From contig DBBT01000103.1 of assembly GCA_002292345.1 (NCBI GenBank), positions 32,698-49,155 on the forward strand: 16,458 bases of DNA. The letters are read 5' to 3'. The translations under genes and the position numbers were made by a program. This stretch comes from Opitutia bacterium UBA977 (GTDB taxonomy: Bacteria; Verrucomicrobiota; Verrucomicrobiia; Opitutales; Coraliomargaritaceae). Shown in pieces: positions 8,433 to 16,458 of the stretch. Below the pieces are notes generated by a model that was not told where the DNA came from, did not search any database, and was given only the letters and a program-made list of their open reading frames with translations. How positions within the stretch are numbered: the stretch's first letter is position 1; each line of letters opens with the position of its first letter.

Positions 8433-8461
8433 AGTATATTTTTGCGCTATTTTTTTGTACT
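8433..8461 (-). promoter_or_regulatory. Candidate sigma70 promoter of rplU-rpmA
   Basis: Read on the minus strand, the -10 box TATACT (8438-8433) matches the consensus in five of six positions and sits 17 bases from a weak -35 (AGTACA, 8461-8456). The spacer and flanks are A-rich. Transcription would begin near 8426, giving a short leader and supporting the rplU start at 8381. It is divergent from the Fur-family gene. Confidence 0.6.
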
Positions 8462-8523
8462 GATTGATTGGGGGCTTGCCATGCAGAGTTCCCTAGTCTC
8501 AATTCTGTCTCAATAAGTAATTC

Positions 8524-9009
8524 ATGGATGCAAATACCCCAGATCAAGAGAGCATACGCGAAACTTTTAAGGAGTTTCTTACCAGCAAGGGCCTACGCGT
8601 CACTAATCAGCGCCTGGCCATCTTTGATGCTGCTTATGGGCATCCCGATCATTTTACAGCCGAGGATTTGCTCGATCGAGCTCGTGAAATCGACGCCACT
8701 GTTTCTCGGGCAACAGTCTATCGTGCATTGCCTATTTTGACCGAAAGTAGCCTTATTCGCGAGGTCGATGTCGGTCGAGATTACAAGTTTTACATGGCAA
8801 ATAAGAATGTCACTACCTTCCAAGCACAGGTGATCTGCCTTGATTGTGATAAGATTTTCGAAATTGATGCGCCGTTCATGGAGTGGTATGGCAAGACTGT
8901 AGCCAACAAGTTATCGCTCGAAGTCGAAACGCAACGGCTCCAGGTCTCAGCTCATTGCAGGGAATTGAATTCTGCAGGGATTTGCGAACGCGGAGGCACA
9001 AAGCGCTAA
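8524..9009 (+). CDS. Fur-family transcriptional regulator with divergent metal site
   Basis: This 161-residue DNA-binding repressor-type protein has a Fur winged helix at about residues 12-85 ([35 protein letters not shown]) and a dimerisation domain after it. The structural zinc cysteines are present as CLDC (105, 108), with further Cys145 and Cys154. The sensory metal site is eroded: the His-rich stretch normally placed just before CxxC reads TTFQAQVI, and the usual Glu before it is Tyr90. His43, Glu113 and His144 remain. It may sense a different metal, be constitutively active, or be a lineage-specific variant, so I do not assign fur, zur or perR. The TPR gene follows 12 bases later. No good promoter or Shine-Dalgarno is visible upstream. 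Confidence 0.9.
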   Translation: MDANTPDQESIRETFKEFLTSKGLRVTNQRLAIFDAAYGHPDHFTAEDLLDRAREIDATVSRATVYRALPILTESSLIREVDVGRDYKFYMANKNVTTFQAQVICLDCDKIFEIDAPFMEWYGKTVANKLSLEVETQRLQVSAHCRELNSAGICERGGTKR

Positions 9010-9021
9010 CGCTGCAGTGGC

Positions 9022-9387
9022 ATGATCAAGCGCGAAAGTTTTGATTTCGAACTAAGTTTCTTCAAAGACTTATACAAGCGTATGCCCAAGGATGTACGCG
9101 TCGTCTCGATGCTCGCTCACCTCTACACGCAGACCGGGCAACTCGATGCGGGGCTTCGCTTGGATCGCAAACTGGTTCGCCTAGCACCTGAAGACCCAAC
9201 CGTGCATTATAATTTAGCGTGTAGTCTCGCGCTTAAGAAGCGCAGGCCTGATGCAATCAAAGCACTTCGCACAGCCATCACCTTTGGTTATGACGATTAT
9301 GTTTGGATGTGTAATGATCCTGATCTCGCCGAACTGCACGAATACGGGGCTTTTTTGAAGCTTTGTGACGAATTGGGGATTGGCTAA
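9022..9387 (+). CDS. Small tetratricopeptide-repeat protein
   Basis: This 121-residue, probably cytosolic protein contains about two TPR units: residues about 24-58 (LAHLYTQTGQLDAGLRLDRKL) and about 59-92 (HYNLACSLALKKRRPDAIKAL). A terminal segment (FGYDDYVWMCNDPDLAEL) of a kind common at the end of TPR proteins follows. There is no signal peptide or membrane segment. TPRs mediate protein-protein contacts; the partner is unknown. It starts 12 bases after the Fur-family gene and ends 33 bases before the ABC exporter, so all three are probably cotranscribed, and it may serve one of these neighbours. I recognise the fold but not a specific family. Confidence 0.88.
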   Translation: MIKRESFDFELSFFKDLYKRMPKDVRVVSMLAHLYTQTGQLDAGLRLDRKLVRLAPEDPTVHYNLACSLALKKRRPDAIKALRTAITFGYDDYVWMCNDPDLAELHEYGAFLKLCDELGIG

Positions 9388-9420
9388 ATCGGGCGAATTT
9401 TATCTTCTGCTCTGACACAT

Positions 9421-11157
9421 ATGCATGCCGATGAACACCTCGGGCTCGAGCGTCAGTCCCTAATATCCTATATATGGATCCAAAAGAAACATCTTTGGAT
9501 CTATGGGTTCTTTCGCGTCATTAGCATCTTAGCGATCACACCGTTTCCTGTAATTACGCAGCGAATCGTTGATCAGTCCGTCGCAAATCGTGATCTGACT
9601 GAGGTTTTGTATTATACGGGTATCTCATTGGCGTTGTTAGTATTGCACCTCATCTCGATGAAAATTGCAGTGCGTTTTCTCGCGGTTGATGTCCAGTTGA
9701 TCTTGCGCGAGCTGCGCTCTCGGCTTTTTCATAAGTTAAATTTCATGCATTTCAGATTCTTGGATTCGGTTCAAACTGGGCGGCTTCTTTCGAAATATAC
9801 CTTTGATACCAACAACATCGAGTTCACACTGATCATGATCGTCACGGCGGTCATCCCAGAGCTCTTTCGAGCAGGGCTTGTGATTGCTATGCTGACGTAT
9901 ATTAACCCGTGGCTACTACTTATCGTCGCGGTCTGCGTGCCGATCTTCGCAATTGTTCGTTATTATTTTTTCAAGCCGATTGAGGCGGTTAATCACACAG
10001 TGCGTCTCGCTCGCGAGGACATGACTGGGCAGGCTAACGAATTCATCTCGGCTATTCGATTAGTCCGCGGCTATGGACAAGAGCAGCAAGCGCGCCAGCA
10101 GATGGATCAACTGAGTGATGCCTACAGTGATGAGCGTGTCGATCAGATGCGACTTAATCAGGGACTTGGTTACATTCTGTTTACTGCCGTCTCGGCACTT
10201 TCAATCATAGCCGTCGCAGCATGTGGGTGGCTGGTTATTGAAGATAAATTAACCTTAGGTGCGATGGTCGCACTAGTCGCGTCATTACCGATTTGCTTTC
10301 AACCGATATACATGATCACGCAATTTAGTATGCAATATCTTCTCGGTGCTGAGAGTTTTCGCAGTATTAAGGAGTTGATGGATTCAGGGTACGTTGAAGC
10401 ATGGCAGGGCACACAGTCTTTAGATCAAGTCGCAGGCCAGATTGAGTTTAATAAAGTATCGTTCGCATACGATGAGTCTCAACCTCAAGTTATTCACGAC
10501 TTTTCCACATGTATCAAAGCGGGTGAGCATGTTGCATTTGTAGGGCCGAGTGGCTCAGGTAAAAGCACATTGGTAAGTCTAATGCTCGGATTCTATGCCG
10601 CGACCGAAGGGGGAATTCATATTGATGGTGTGCCTCAGCACGAAATCGACGTCCGGCAATTTCGACTTAACTGTGCAATTGTTATGCAGGACAACTTATT
10701 ACTCTCAGGCTCATTATTAGACAACATCCGCTTTGGTCGACCAACTGCTAGCATTGAAGACGTGCGTGAAGCTGCCTTAAATGCAAATGCGCTGGAATTT
10801 ATTGAGGAACTACCGGACGGATTAGACACCAAAGTAGGGGAACGAGGGGTGAGTTTGTCTGGCGGACAGAGACAACGTATTGCGATTGCCCGTGCGCTTC
10901 TACGCGACCCTAAAGTGCTAATTCTAGATGAAGCCACCAGTGCCTTAGACTACGAGAGTGAGCGTCTCGTCCAGGAGGCATTCGAACGACTCGCTCATGG
11001 GCGCACCACCATTACGATAGCTCATCGACTGAGCACGATCCGGAATGCAGATCGCATCATCGTACTCAAGAAAGGCAGAAAAGTAGGCGAGGGCACTTGG
11101 AGCGAACTCGCTTCAAAAGAGGGAGACTTTATGGATTTAATCAATGCACAATCGTAA
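9421..11157 (+). CDS. ABC exporter half-transporter (MsbA-like), fused permease and ATPase
   Basis: This 578-residue inner-membrane protein has six predicted transmembrane helices in residues about 25-320, then a nucleotide-binding domain (about 340-575). The ATPase is complete: Walker A GPSGSGKS (Lys381), Q-loop in VMQDN, signature LSGGQ (479-483), Walker B ILDE (501-504, catalytic Glu504) and the H-loop His535. It should work as a dimer exporting lipids, drugs or peptides. The substrate cannot be told; the family includes MsbA and multidrug exporters. There is no C39 peptidase domain. It follows the TPR gene by 33 bases and overlaps priA by 14, in the likely fur-tpr-abc-priA transcript. Naming it msbA would need comparison with other ABC exporters of the genome. 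Confidence 0.94.
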   Translation: MHADEHLGLERQSLISYIWIQKKHLWIYGFFRVISILAITPFPVITQRIVDQSVANRDLTEVLYYTGISLALLVLHLISMKIAVRFLAVDVQLILRELRSRLFHKLNFMHFRFLDSVQTGRLLSKYTFDTNNIEFTLIMIVTAVIPELFRAGLVIAMLTYINPWLLLIVAVCVPIFAIVRYYFFKPIEAVNHTVRLAREDMTGQANEFISAIRLVRGYGQEQQARQQMDQLSDAYSDERVDQMRLNQGLGYILFTAVSALSIIAVAACGWLVIEDKLTLGAMVALVASLPICFQPIYMITQFSMQYLLGAESFRSIKELMDSGYVEAWQGTQSLDQVAGQIEFNKVSFAYDESQPQVIHDFSTCIKAGEHVAFVGPSGSGKSTLVSLMLGFYAATEGGIHIDGVPQHEIDVRQFRLNCAIVMQDNLLLSGSLLDNIRFGRPTASIEDVREAALNANALEFIEELPDGLDTKVGERGVSLSGGQRQRIAIARALLRDPKVLILDEATSALDYESERLVQEAFERLAHGRTTITIAHRLSTIRNADRIIVLKKGRKVGEGTWSELASKEGDFMDLINAQS

Positions 11158-13408
11158 TAATAAAGTGGGTACGACTGTGGTCGAAATCATCGCCATGTCC
11201 GGCTTTGATAAAGCGCTGGCCTATGCCGTGCCATCAGCTTGCCAAGCAGATATAAAGGTCGGCTCACTGGTGCGTATTCCACTTCGCCGCCGAAGTGAAC
11301 TTGGTGTTGTTACACGCTTTGGAACCGATCAAGAAGTGCCACCAGGAAAGCTAAAGATGCTGTTCGAAATCGTGCAACCGTATCCTGTGATGCCGCCTGA
11401 CCTGATGCAGCTCTTTCGCTGGTGTCAGCAGTATTACAATGCCACACCCGAAGCGATTTTAGAGACGATGATTCCTGCCTGTATCCGTAAGGGTATGCAG
11501 GTCAAAAAACGCTGCTACATTTCTGCAGGCAAAGCACCCACAACAGACGAACTTGCTGCACTTGAAAAGCGCGCACCAAAACAAGCCGAATTGCTACGTT
11601 ATATTCGACAACAATCGAAACCACTAGCACGCGCGGAGGTACTCAAGCACATTAAGATAAGTGCCTCGGCGTGTACTGGTTTAATCACTAAAGGATTTCT
11701 ACGCGAAACCGATACCGAGGAAGAGCGGATTGCCTACGAAGATGAGTTAGGCGATATGGAGGTAGTGGTCGAAGAGTTGCGACCCACGCTTACTGACGAA
11801 CAAGCAAATTGTGTGGATGCGATCAATGGCGCGATTGAGAAGAACGAGTTTAGCGTGCGACTCTTGCACGGCGTGACGGGTTCTGGCAAAACTGAAGTGT
11901 ATCTTAATGCGATTGAGAAGGTCGTCGCCTCGGGTGGTGGAGTCGTTTTTCTCGTTCCAGAAGTAGCCCTCGCACCGCAAACTGTCGGGCGCGTTCGAGG
12001 TCGACTCGAGGCACGTGGCGTGCACACCGTGGTCTGGCACAGTCATTTGTCTGAGGGTGAGCGTTATGATGCCTGGAAGGCTTTAGCTAGCGGTCAGGCG
12101 CACGTCGTAGTCGGTGCACGCTCAGCAGTGTTTGCGCCGGTGCAAAATCTTCAGTTGATTATTGTCGATGAAGAACACGAGCCATCTTATAAGCAAGAAG
12201 AGTCGCCGCGCTATAATGGTCGTGATGTCGCAGTCTATCGGGCTTTTTTGAATAAGGCAGTCTGCGTGCTTGGTTCAGCGACACCTTCCTTGGAATCGCT
12301 CTACAATGTCGAGAAAGGCAAGTATGCCGTGGATCGTATTTTAAATCGCGTAGATAATCGCCAGTTACCGAAGATTCACGTGGTCGATATGTGCCGCGAA
12401 ACTTCACCGGAGAAAATTGCATCTCCCATGTCGCGGATGCTCGTGACTAAATTGATCGATCGTTTCGAGAAGAAAGAGCAAAGTATACTTTTCCTAAATC
12501 GTCGTGGCTTCTCTACTAGTATGCTGTGTCCAGATTGTGGATACGTAGCTGGCTGTGATCATTGTAGCATCCCGAAAACTTACCACCGCACTGATAAGCA
12601 ATTACGATGCCACCTCTGTGGCGAGCAAGAGCCAGCGCCAAAATGCTGCCCCGAGTGCAAGTCAACTGCGATACGCATGCGAGGGAAGGGCACGCAGAAG
12701 ATTGAAGACATCGTGCAAAAGATTCTTCCCTCGGCACGGATTCATCGAATGGATGCCGATTCGATGTCGAAAAAGAATCTCTACCGTAAGATTTTGAACG
12801 ATTTTCGGATTGGTAAAATCGACATTCTAGTGGGTACTCAAATGATAGCCAAAGGACTTGATTTTCCTAATGTTACATTAGTTGGATTAGTCGATGCGGA
12901 CATGTCGCTGCATATCGAGGACTTTCGTGCGGCTGAACGCACCTTTCAGTTAGTGGTGCAAGTCTCTGGCCGTTCTGGACGCGGCGATCGGACAGGGGAG
13001 GTCGTCATACAAACACATACACCACACGCACCGCCAATTCAATTTGCCCGCCAGTCAGATTTTGATGGTTTTCAACTCGAAGAGTTGGAGCAACGCCGTG
13101 AGTTCAACTATCCGCCCTTTCGCCATTTAATTCGGCACCTATTTCGCGGTCGCAACCCTGACAAGGTGAATTTCTACATCGATCAATGGGCCAAGTTAGT
13201 CGAAAAAGAAATGGGAGGTAAGATCGAGGTTCGTGGGCCCGCACCCGCACCAATTGAGAAAATTCGTGATGAATATCGCTTTCAACTTTGGTATTTCGCG
13301 CCAAACGCTAGTGCCATCATTGGTGAACTCGCAGCTTTACGCGAAAGCTTTAAAATGGACAAGGAAGTGATCGATCTAATGGACGTTGATCCAATGAATT
13401 TGAGCTAG
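11144..13408 (+). CDS. priA: Primosomal replication restart helicase PriA
   Basis: This 754-residue 3'-5' DNA helicase recognises abandoned replication forks and starts reloading of the replicative helicase. Domains in order are an N-terminal 3'BD fork-binding domain (about 10-110), a winged-helix region, and helicase lobes with Walker [10 protein letters not shown] (Lys249) and DEEH (342-345). A zinc module has paired cysteines at 462/465, 471/474, 489/492 and 502/505; a second lobe has [12 protein letters not shown] and QVSGRSGRG, and a C-terminal domain follows. All key residues are present. The ATG at 11144 overlaps the ABC gene by 14 bases, suggesting translational coupling. A GTG at 11164 is out of the overlap, but family similarity fits either start. 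It converges on malQ 44 bases downstream. Confidence 0.97.
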   Translation: MHNRNNKVGTTVVEIIAMSGFDKALAYAVPSACQADIKVGSLVRIPLRRRSELGVVTRFGTDQEVPPGKLKMLFEIVQPYPVMPPDLMQLFRWCQQYYNATPEAILETMIPACIRKGMQVKKRCYISAGKAPTTDELAALEKRAPKQAELLRYIRQQSKPLARAEVLKHIKISASACTGLITKGFLRETDTEEERIAYEDELGDMEVVVEELRPTLTDEQANCVDAINGAIEKNEFSVRLLHGVTGSGKTEVYLNAIEKVVASGGGVVFLVPEVALAPQTVGRVRGRLEARGVHTVVWHSHLSEGERYDAWKALASGQAHVVVGARSAVFAPVQNLQLIIVDEEHEPSYKQEESPRYNGRDVAVYRAFLNKAVCVLGSATPSLESLYNVEKGKYAVDRILNRVDNRQLPKIHVVDMCRETSPEKIASPMSRMLVTKLIDRFEKKEQSILFLNRRGFSTSMLCPDCGYVAGCDHCSIPKTYHRTDKQLRCHLCGEQEPAPKCCPECKSTAIRMRGKGTQKIEDIVQKILPSARIHRMDADSMSKKNLYRKILNDFRIGKIDILVGTQMIAKGLDFPNVTLVGLVDADMSLHIEDFRAAERTFQLVVQVSGRSGRGDRTGEVVIQTHTPHAPPIQFARQSDFDGFQLEELEQRREFNYPPFRHLIRHLFRGRNPDKVNFYIDQWAKLVEKEMGGKIEVRGPAPAPIEKIRDEYRFQLWYFAPNASAIIGELAALRESFKMDKEVIDLMDVDPMNLS

Positions 13409-13423
13409 GGGTTTAAGTGGCGT

Positions 13424-13437
13424 AGGCATTTCTGCCT
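13424..13437 (+). terminator. Weak terminator-like hairpin between convergent priA and malQ
   Basis: AGGCA (13424-13428) pairs with TGCCT (13433-13437) around TTTC, followed by GTTTC. The stem is only five pairs and the T-run is short. It sits where a plus-strand terminator for priA would be expected. No better candidate is visible in the 44-base gap. Confidence 0.3.
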
Positions 13438-13452
13438 GTTTCACTGCATAAC

Positions 13453-14979
13453 TTAGGCTCGGCCGTACAGCTTGAGTAAATCTTTCAAGTACGTTGCACT
13501 GTTATTCTGCAAGCTATCTAATTGCTCAGGCGTATAGCGCCACTGCCAATTGCCTATTGGTGCGCCGGGTGTATTCAAGCGTGCATGCGATCCTAGGCTC
13601 ATCAGATCCTGCAGTGGCACAATCGCCATGAGTGCACTCGACTTAATTGCCGCGCGCACTAGATCCCAAGCGATTTCGTCCCCAGATACACCTAAATAAC
13701 GCCGTAGATGGTCCTGCGTTTTAGCGCTTTCTTCGCTATACCAACCGAGCGATGTATCATTATCGTGTGTGCCAGAATAGGCCACAGTATTGCGATTGTA
13801 GTTGTGCGGCAAATACGCGTTGTCCGCTTCACCATCGAAAGCGAAATGTAAGACTGCCATGCCTGGCAGGCCAGTAGCCGCGCGCAGTTCATTGACTTCG
13901 GCAGTGATCACGCCGAGGTCCTCGGCTACAAACTTGGCGTCTGGGCAGGCGGCTTGGATCGCAGTGAATAGCTCCAAGCCTGGGCATTGTATCCACTTAC
14001 CAATACGAGCAGTTGTCTCTTTAGCTGGCACAGACCAGTAGGATTCGAAGCCGCGGAAGTGGTCGAGACGCACGATGTCGTAGAATTCCAAATTCGCCTT
14101 GATGCGATCGATCCACCACGTGAATTTGGTGTCTTGATGCGCTTTCCAGTCGTAGAGCGGGTTACCCCAGAGCTGACCATCTGCAGAGAAATAGTCAGGC
14201 GGCACCCCAGCAACTGCACTTGGCGTGCCATTTTTATTTAACTGAAAGAGCTCACGATTGGCCCACACATCTGAACTGTCCAAAGCGACGAAGATCGGTG
14301 CATCGCCAAGAATTTCGACGCCCTTACTGCCTGCATAGCTGCGCAGCTTTGTGAGCTGACCATAAAACAGGTATTGATAGAAAACATGCGCTTCGGCTTC
14401 TTCGAGGATGCCCTCGGGGAGCTTTTGTTTGCGTGCCTTGTGTACGTCGCGAAAGGCCGCAGGCCATTCTAACCAACATTTTCCGCCAAAATGCGACTTC
14501 AGTGCGAGGAAGAGGGCAAAGTCTTCGATCCATGCAGAGTGTGCCTTGCGAAAGGCTTTGATGCATCCGTAGCCGTCGAGGTGGTCTGCACCAGAGCGTT
14601 TGAAGCGATTATATGCGTGGCTTAGGATCGGCCAGAATGTTGAATAAAGTGCACCATAATCGACATGATCTTCGGGCAAAGCGTGTAGGAGGCCTAACTC
14701 ATTCTCATGCAGGAGACCATCCGTCACCAGTGGATCAAGATCGATAAAATATGGATTACCTGCAAACGCGGAGAAACATTGGTAGGGCGAATCACCATAG
14801 CCAGTCGGCCCAAGCGGACAGATCTGCCAAACGTGCAGGCCAGCTGCTTCCATGAAATCAATGTAGCGATACGCAGCTGAGCCCAAATTGCCAATGCCTG
14901 TTTTTGAGGGTAGGCAACTGACATGCAACAAAACACCGGAAGTGCGTTCGTTGAGCCAGTTGTATAATGGTGCTGTCAT
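13453..14979 (-). CDS. malQ: 4-alpha-glucanotransferase (amylomaltase, GH77)
   Basis: This 508-residue cytosolic enzyme transfers alpha-1,4-glucan segments between maltodextrins in maltose or glycogen breakdown. The N-terminal signature GVLLHVSCLPSKTGIGNLG, the block QICPLGPTGYGDSPYQCFSAFAGNPYFIDL and the catalytic triad are clear: nucleophile Asp306 in VRLDHFRG, acid/base Glu353 in VAEDLG and Asp406 in GTHDND. Their spacing matches Thermus amylomaltase. It is the short bacterial form, without N-terminal carbohydrate-binding domains. I prefer the ATG at 14979 because similarity starts right after it. The ATG at 15024 adds 15 unrelated residues and would place candidate -10 sequence inside the gene. 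No glycogen genes are adjacent. The flavoprotein gene lies 175 bases upstream on the same strand. Confidence 0.96.
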   Translation of the reverse strand: MTAPLYNWLNERTSGVLLHVSCLPSKTGIGNLGSAAYRYIDFMEAAGLHVWQICPLGPTGYGDSPYQCFSAFAGNPYFIDLDPLVTDGLLHENELGLLHALPEDHVDYGALYSTFWPILSHAYNRFKRSGADHLDGYGCIKAFRKAHSAWIEDFALFLALKSHFGGKCWLEWPAAFRDVHKARKQKLPEGILEEAEAHVFYQYLFYGQLTKLRSYAGSKGVEILGDAPIFVALDSSDVWANRELFQLNKNGTPSAVAGVPPDYFSADGQLWGNPLYDWKAHQDTKFTWWIDRIKANLEFYDIVRLDHFRGFESYWSVPAKETTARIGKWIQCPGLELFTAIQAACPDAKFVAEDLGVITAEVNELRAATGLPGMAVLHFAFDGEADNAYLPHNYNRNTVAYSGTHDNDTSLGWYSEESAKTQDHLRRYLGVSGDEIAWDLVRAAIKSSALMAIVPLQDLMSLGSHARLNTPGAPIGNWQWRYTPEQLDSLQNNSATYLKDLLKLYGRA

Positions 14980-15107
14980 AATCTTAGTTGCGAGATAAGG
15001 AATATATAAGTGCGGGCCTAGCAATACAGTTCCGATGCGAAAGGGTGTATCGTTGATAATTTTTTAATTAACATAGCTCGCGTGGAGAATAAGTGGGTGA
15101 AGTTAAA

Positions 15108-15113
15108 ATTATA
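15108..15113 (-). promoter_or_regulatory. Candidate -10 box of a malQ promoter
   Basis: The minus strand reads a perfect TATAAT, inside the A/T-rich gap between the flavoprotein stop and malQ, but no matching -35 box is found at 16-18 bases. A second, weaker -10-like TATATT lies at 15006-15001, closer to the preferred malQ start. At least one is likely to be used, because the gap looks like a promoter region rather than an operon spacer. Confidence 0.35.
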
Positions 15114-15154
15114 AATTAGACATAATATATATTGTACGAATACTATACTAATAT

Positions 15155-16366
15155 CTAAGAACAAGTTTTAGCAGCTGCTAGGCCAGCTGTAGATCCTGTG
15201 GCAAAACAGCCCTGCATGAGAAATCCACCTGTGGGCGCTTCCCAGTCGATCATTTCGCCGGCGCAATACACATTCGGTAGTTTCTTGAGCATCAAGTTTT
15301 CATCAAGTTCGCTCCATGCGACACCACCGCTGGTGGAAATAACCTCGTCGATTGGCCGTGCCCTGCTCAATGGTATACGGCACGACTTGACAACTTCAGC
15401 CAATTTTTGAGCTGAATCCATATCGCCGTGCAGTTGCTGGATGATCGCACAGGCGCCTTTGCACAGTTTCCAGCGCAGTTGTGCCTCGTGGTAGAAATTG
15501 CGCCGTGCGGACTCCATCTTCTGAACTAAGCGTTCAATCGTAAAAGTAGGTTTAAAATCAATCACGACCTCCGGTGCATGCATGCCTCGTAAAATGCGAC
15601 CGAGTGCATAGATTGGTGCGCCTTCGAGGCCGTAGCGCGTGATCATCAATTCACCAATTTCGAGCTCATCGCCGACACGTACGTGAATATTATGCAGCGG
15701 GCACCCTTCTGCTTTTTCACGTGTTTGGTTGGTCCAGTCGCATTCCCAGCCACAATTGGAAGGGTTGAGCGATTCGACCGCAATAGCGTACTTTTCAAGG
15801 ATGGCCACCCATTGACCATTGGAACCAGTTTGCGGCCAAGATGCGCCGCCCATGGCTAAAATAACGGCATCGAAATCTTGATTGAAGACACCCTCTTTGC
15901 ACTCCACTTCCAATTCGATTTGCTCACCCTGTTGGCGTAAATTGAGCCACCTGTGATTCATTTGAAAATCGACGCCCATCTCACGCAGGCGCTGTACCCA
16001 GCGACGCAGAATCGGCGCGGCTTTCTTGGTTTCAGGGAAGACTTTACCGCCTGCGGTCGCAAAGGTATGGATGCCGAGCGACACCGCCCATTGCGCCATT
16101 GCGGTATTATCAAAATCGGCGATGCATTTGCGCCATTGAATAATTGGTAAATCTTTGGTCGCAGAATACTGCGCGATAAAGTGCTCAAATTCAGCGTTGT
16201 TTGTAATATTCAAGCCACTTTTGCCAGCGACCAGGAATTTACGCCCGACCGATGGTTTAGCGTCAAAGACAGTGATAAAAGCGCCTTCTGCGGCTGCAAC
16301 TTCAGCGGCTCGTAAGCCCGCAGGACCTCCGCCGATGATGGCAATGTTTCGTTGTGTGCGAGTCAT
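15155..16366 (-). CDS. FAD-dependent oxidoreductase, HI0933-like (TIGR03862/PP_4765 type)
   Basis: This 403-residue flavoprotein has an N-terminal dinucleotide-binding fold with GGGPAG (12-17) and an acidic residue ending strand 2 (Asp35). The family block VGRKFLVAGKSGLNITN (40-56) follows, and the C-terminal FAD-contact segment VYCAGEMIDWEAPTGGFLMQGC comes near the end. These features place it in the BaiN/HI0933 family, most like the TIGR03862 branch. The physiological substrate is not established. I chose the ATG at 16366 because the Rossmann strand begins seven residues later. The frame remains open upstream to the window edge without another ATG, GTG or TTG in the visible 92 bases, so a longer protein cannot be fully excluded. 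No Shine-Dalgarno sequence precedes it. Confidence 0.93.
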   Translation of the reverse strand: MTRTQRNIAIIGGGPAGLRAAEVAAAEGAFITVFDAKPSVGRKFLVAGKSGLNITNNAEFEHFIAQYSATKDLPIIQWRKCIADFDNTAMAQWAVSLGIHTFATAGGKVFPETKKAAPILRRWVQRLREMGVDFQMNHRWLNLRQQGEQIELEVECKEGVFNQDFDAVILAMGGASWPQTGSNGQWVAILEKYAIAVESLNPSNCGWECDWTNQTREKAEGCPLHNIHVRVGDELEIGELMITRYGLEGAPIYALGRILRGMHAPEVVIDFKPTFTIERLVQKMESARRNFYHEAQLRWKLCKGACAIIQQLHGDMDSAQKLAEVVKSCRIPLSRARPIDEVISTSGGVAWSELDENLMLKKLPNVYCAGEMIDWEAPTGGFLMQGCFATGSTAGLAAAKTCS

Positions 16367-16458
16367 GAGGAATGGATGAACTGCTGCAAAAACATTTACG
16401 GCAGCGGAAGATAGCGCAGCAATAAATATTTGGACCTTTAAGGATGATTTGGAACCAC

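Noticed and set aside
8103..8516. 137-codon plus-strand frame opposite rplU and its promoter
   Set aside because: It is the antisense shadow of a ribosomal protein gene; the hydrophobic start is the complement of the basic bL21 tail.
8462..8523. Promoter or Fur box before the Fur-family gene
   Set aside because: The best pair (TTGCCA, 17 bases, TCAATT) matches poorly at -10, and I found no convincing 19-base inverted repeat.
11280..11297. 7-bp hairpin CACTTCG/CGAAGTG in the priA 5' coding region
   Set aside because: Short, without a T-run, and of a size expected by chance in a gene of this length.

Overview
The window holds thirteen protein genes packed closely on both strands. I see no rRNA, tRNA, CRISPR array, insertion sequence or prophage. 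Base composition is close to balanced by eye, apart from an A/T-rich gap near 15.05-15.15 kb. All reading frames are intact and the products are mostly chromosomal housekeeping proteins. The protein styles and the near absence of Shine-Dalgarno sequences would fit a Verrucomicrobiota bacterium, possibly a marine Opitutia/Coraliomargarita-like lineage. That placement is inference; no marker gene here proves it.

Layout. (1) 69-3525, minus strand: a SulP anion transporter, then a two-domain universal stress protein, then galactose mutarotase (galM), with gaps of 47 and 23 bases. (2) 3526-3777: a divergent intergenic region with a strong palindrome in the SulP leader. (3) 3778-7233, plus strand: a large SNF2-type helicase with a SWIM zinc finger. 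(4) 7419-8381, minus strand: rplU and rpmA (ribosomal proteins bL21 and bL27), a strong intrinsic terminator, and then a small tail-anchored membrane protein whose start codon touches the terminator. (5) 8524-13408, plus strand: a Fur-family regulator, a small TPR protein, an ABC exporter half-transporter and priA, spaced 12, 33 and -14 bases, so probably one transcript. (6) 13453-16366, minus strand: malQ, preceded by a TIGR03862/HI0933-like flavoprotein.

Function. rplU and rpmA supply the ribosome. priA restarts stalled replication forks, and the SNF2 protein probably remodels nucleic acid-protein complexes. malQ and galM belong to glycogen/maltodextrin and hexose metabolism but stand apart from other sugar genes. 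SulP plus Usp looks like an anion-transport pair with a nucleotide-binding stress partner.

I found no clear new multi-gene system. The observations most worth a second look are: a terminator-like hairpin inside the SulP coding sequence just before its STAS domain; a second strong palindrome in the leader of the same gene; a start codon abutting an intrinsic terminator at 7727-7760; and a Fur homologue that lost most of its sensory metal ligands but kept its structural cysteines.
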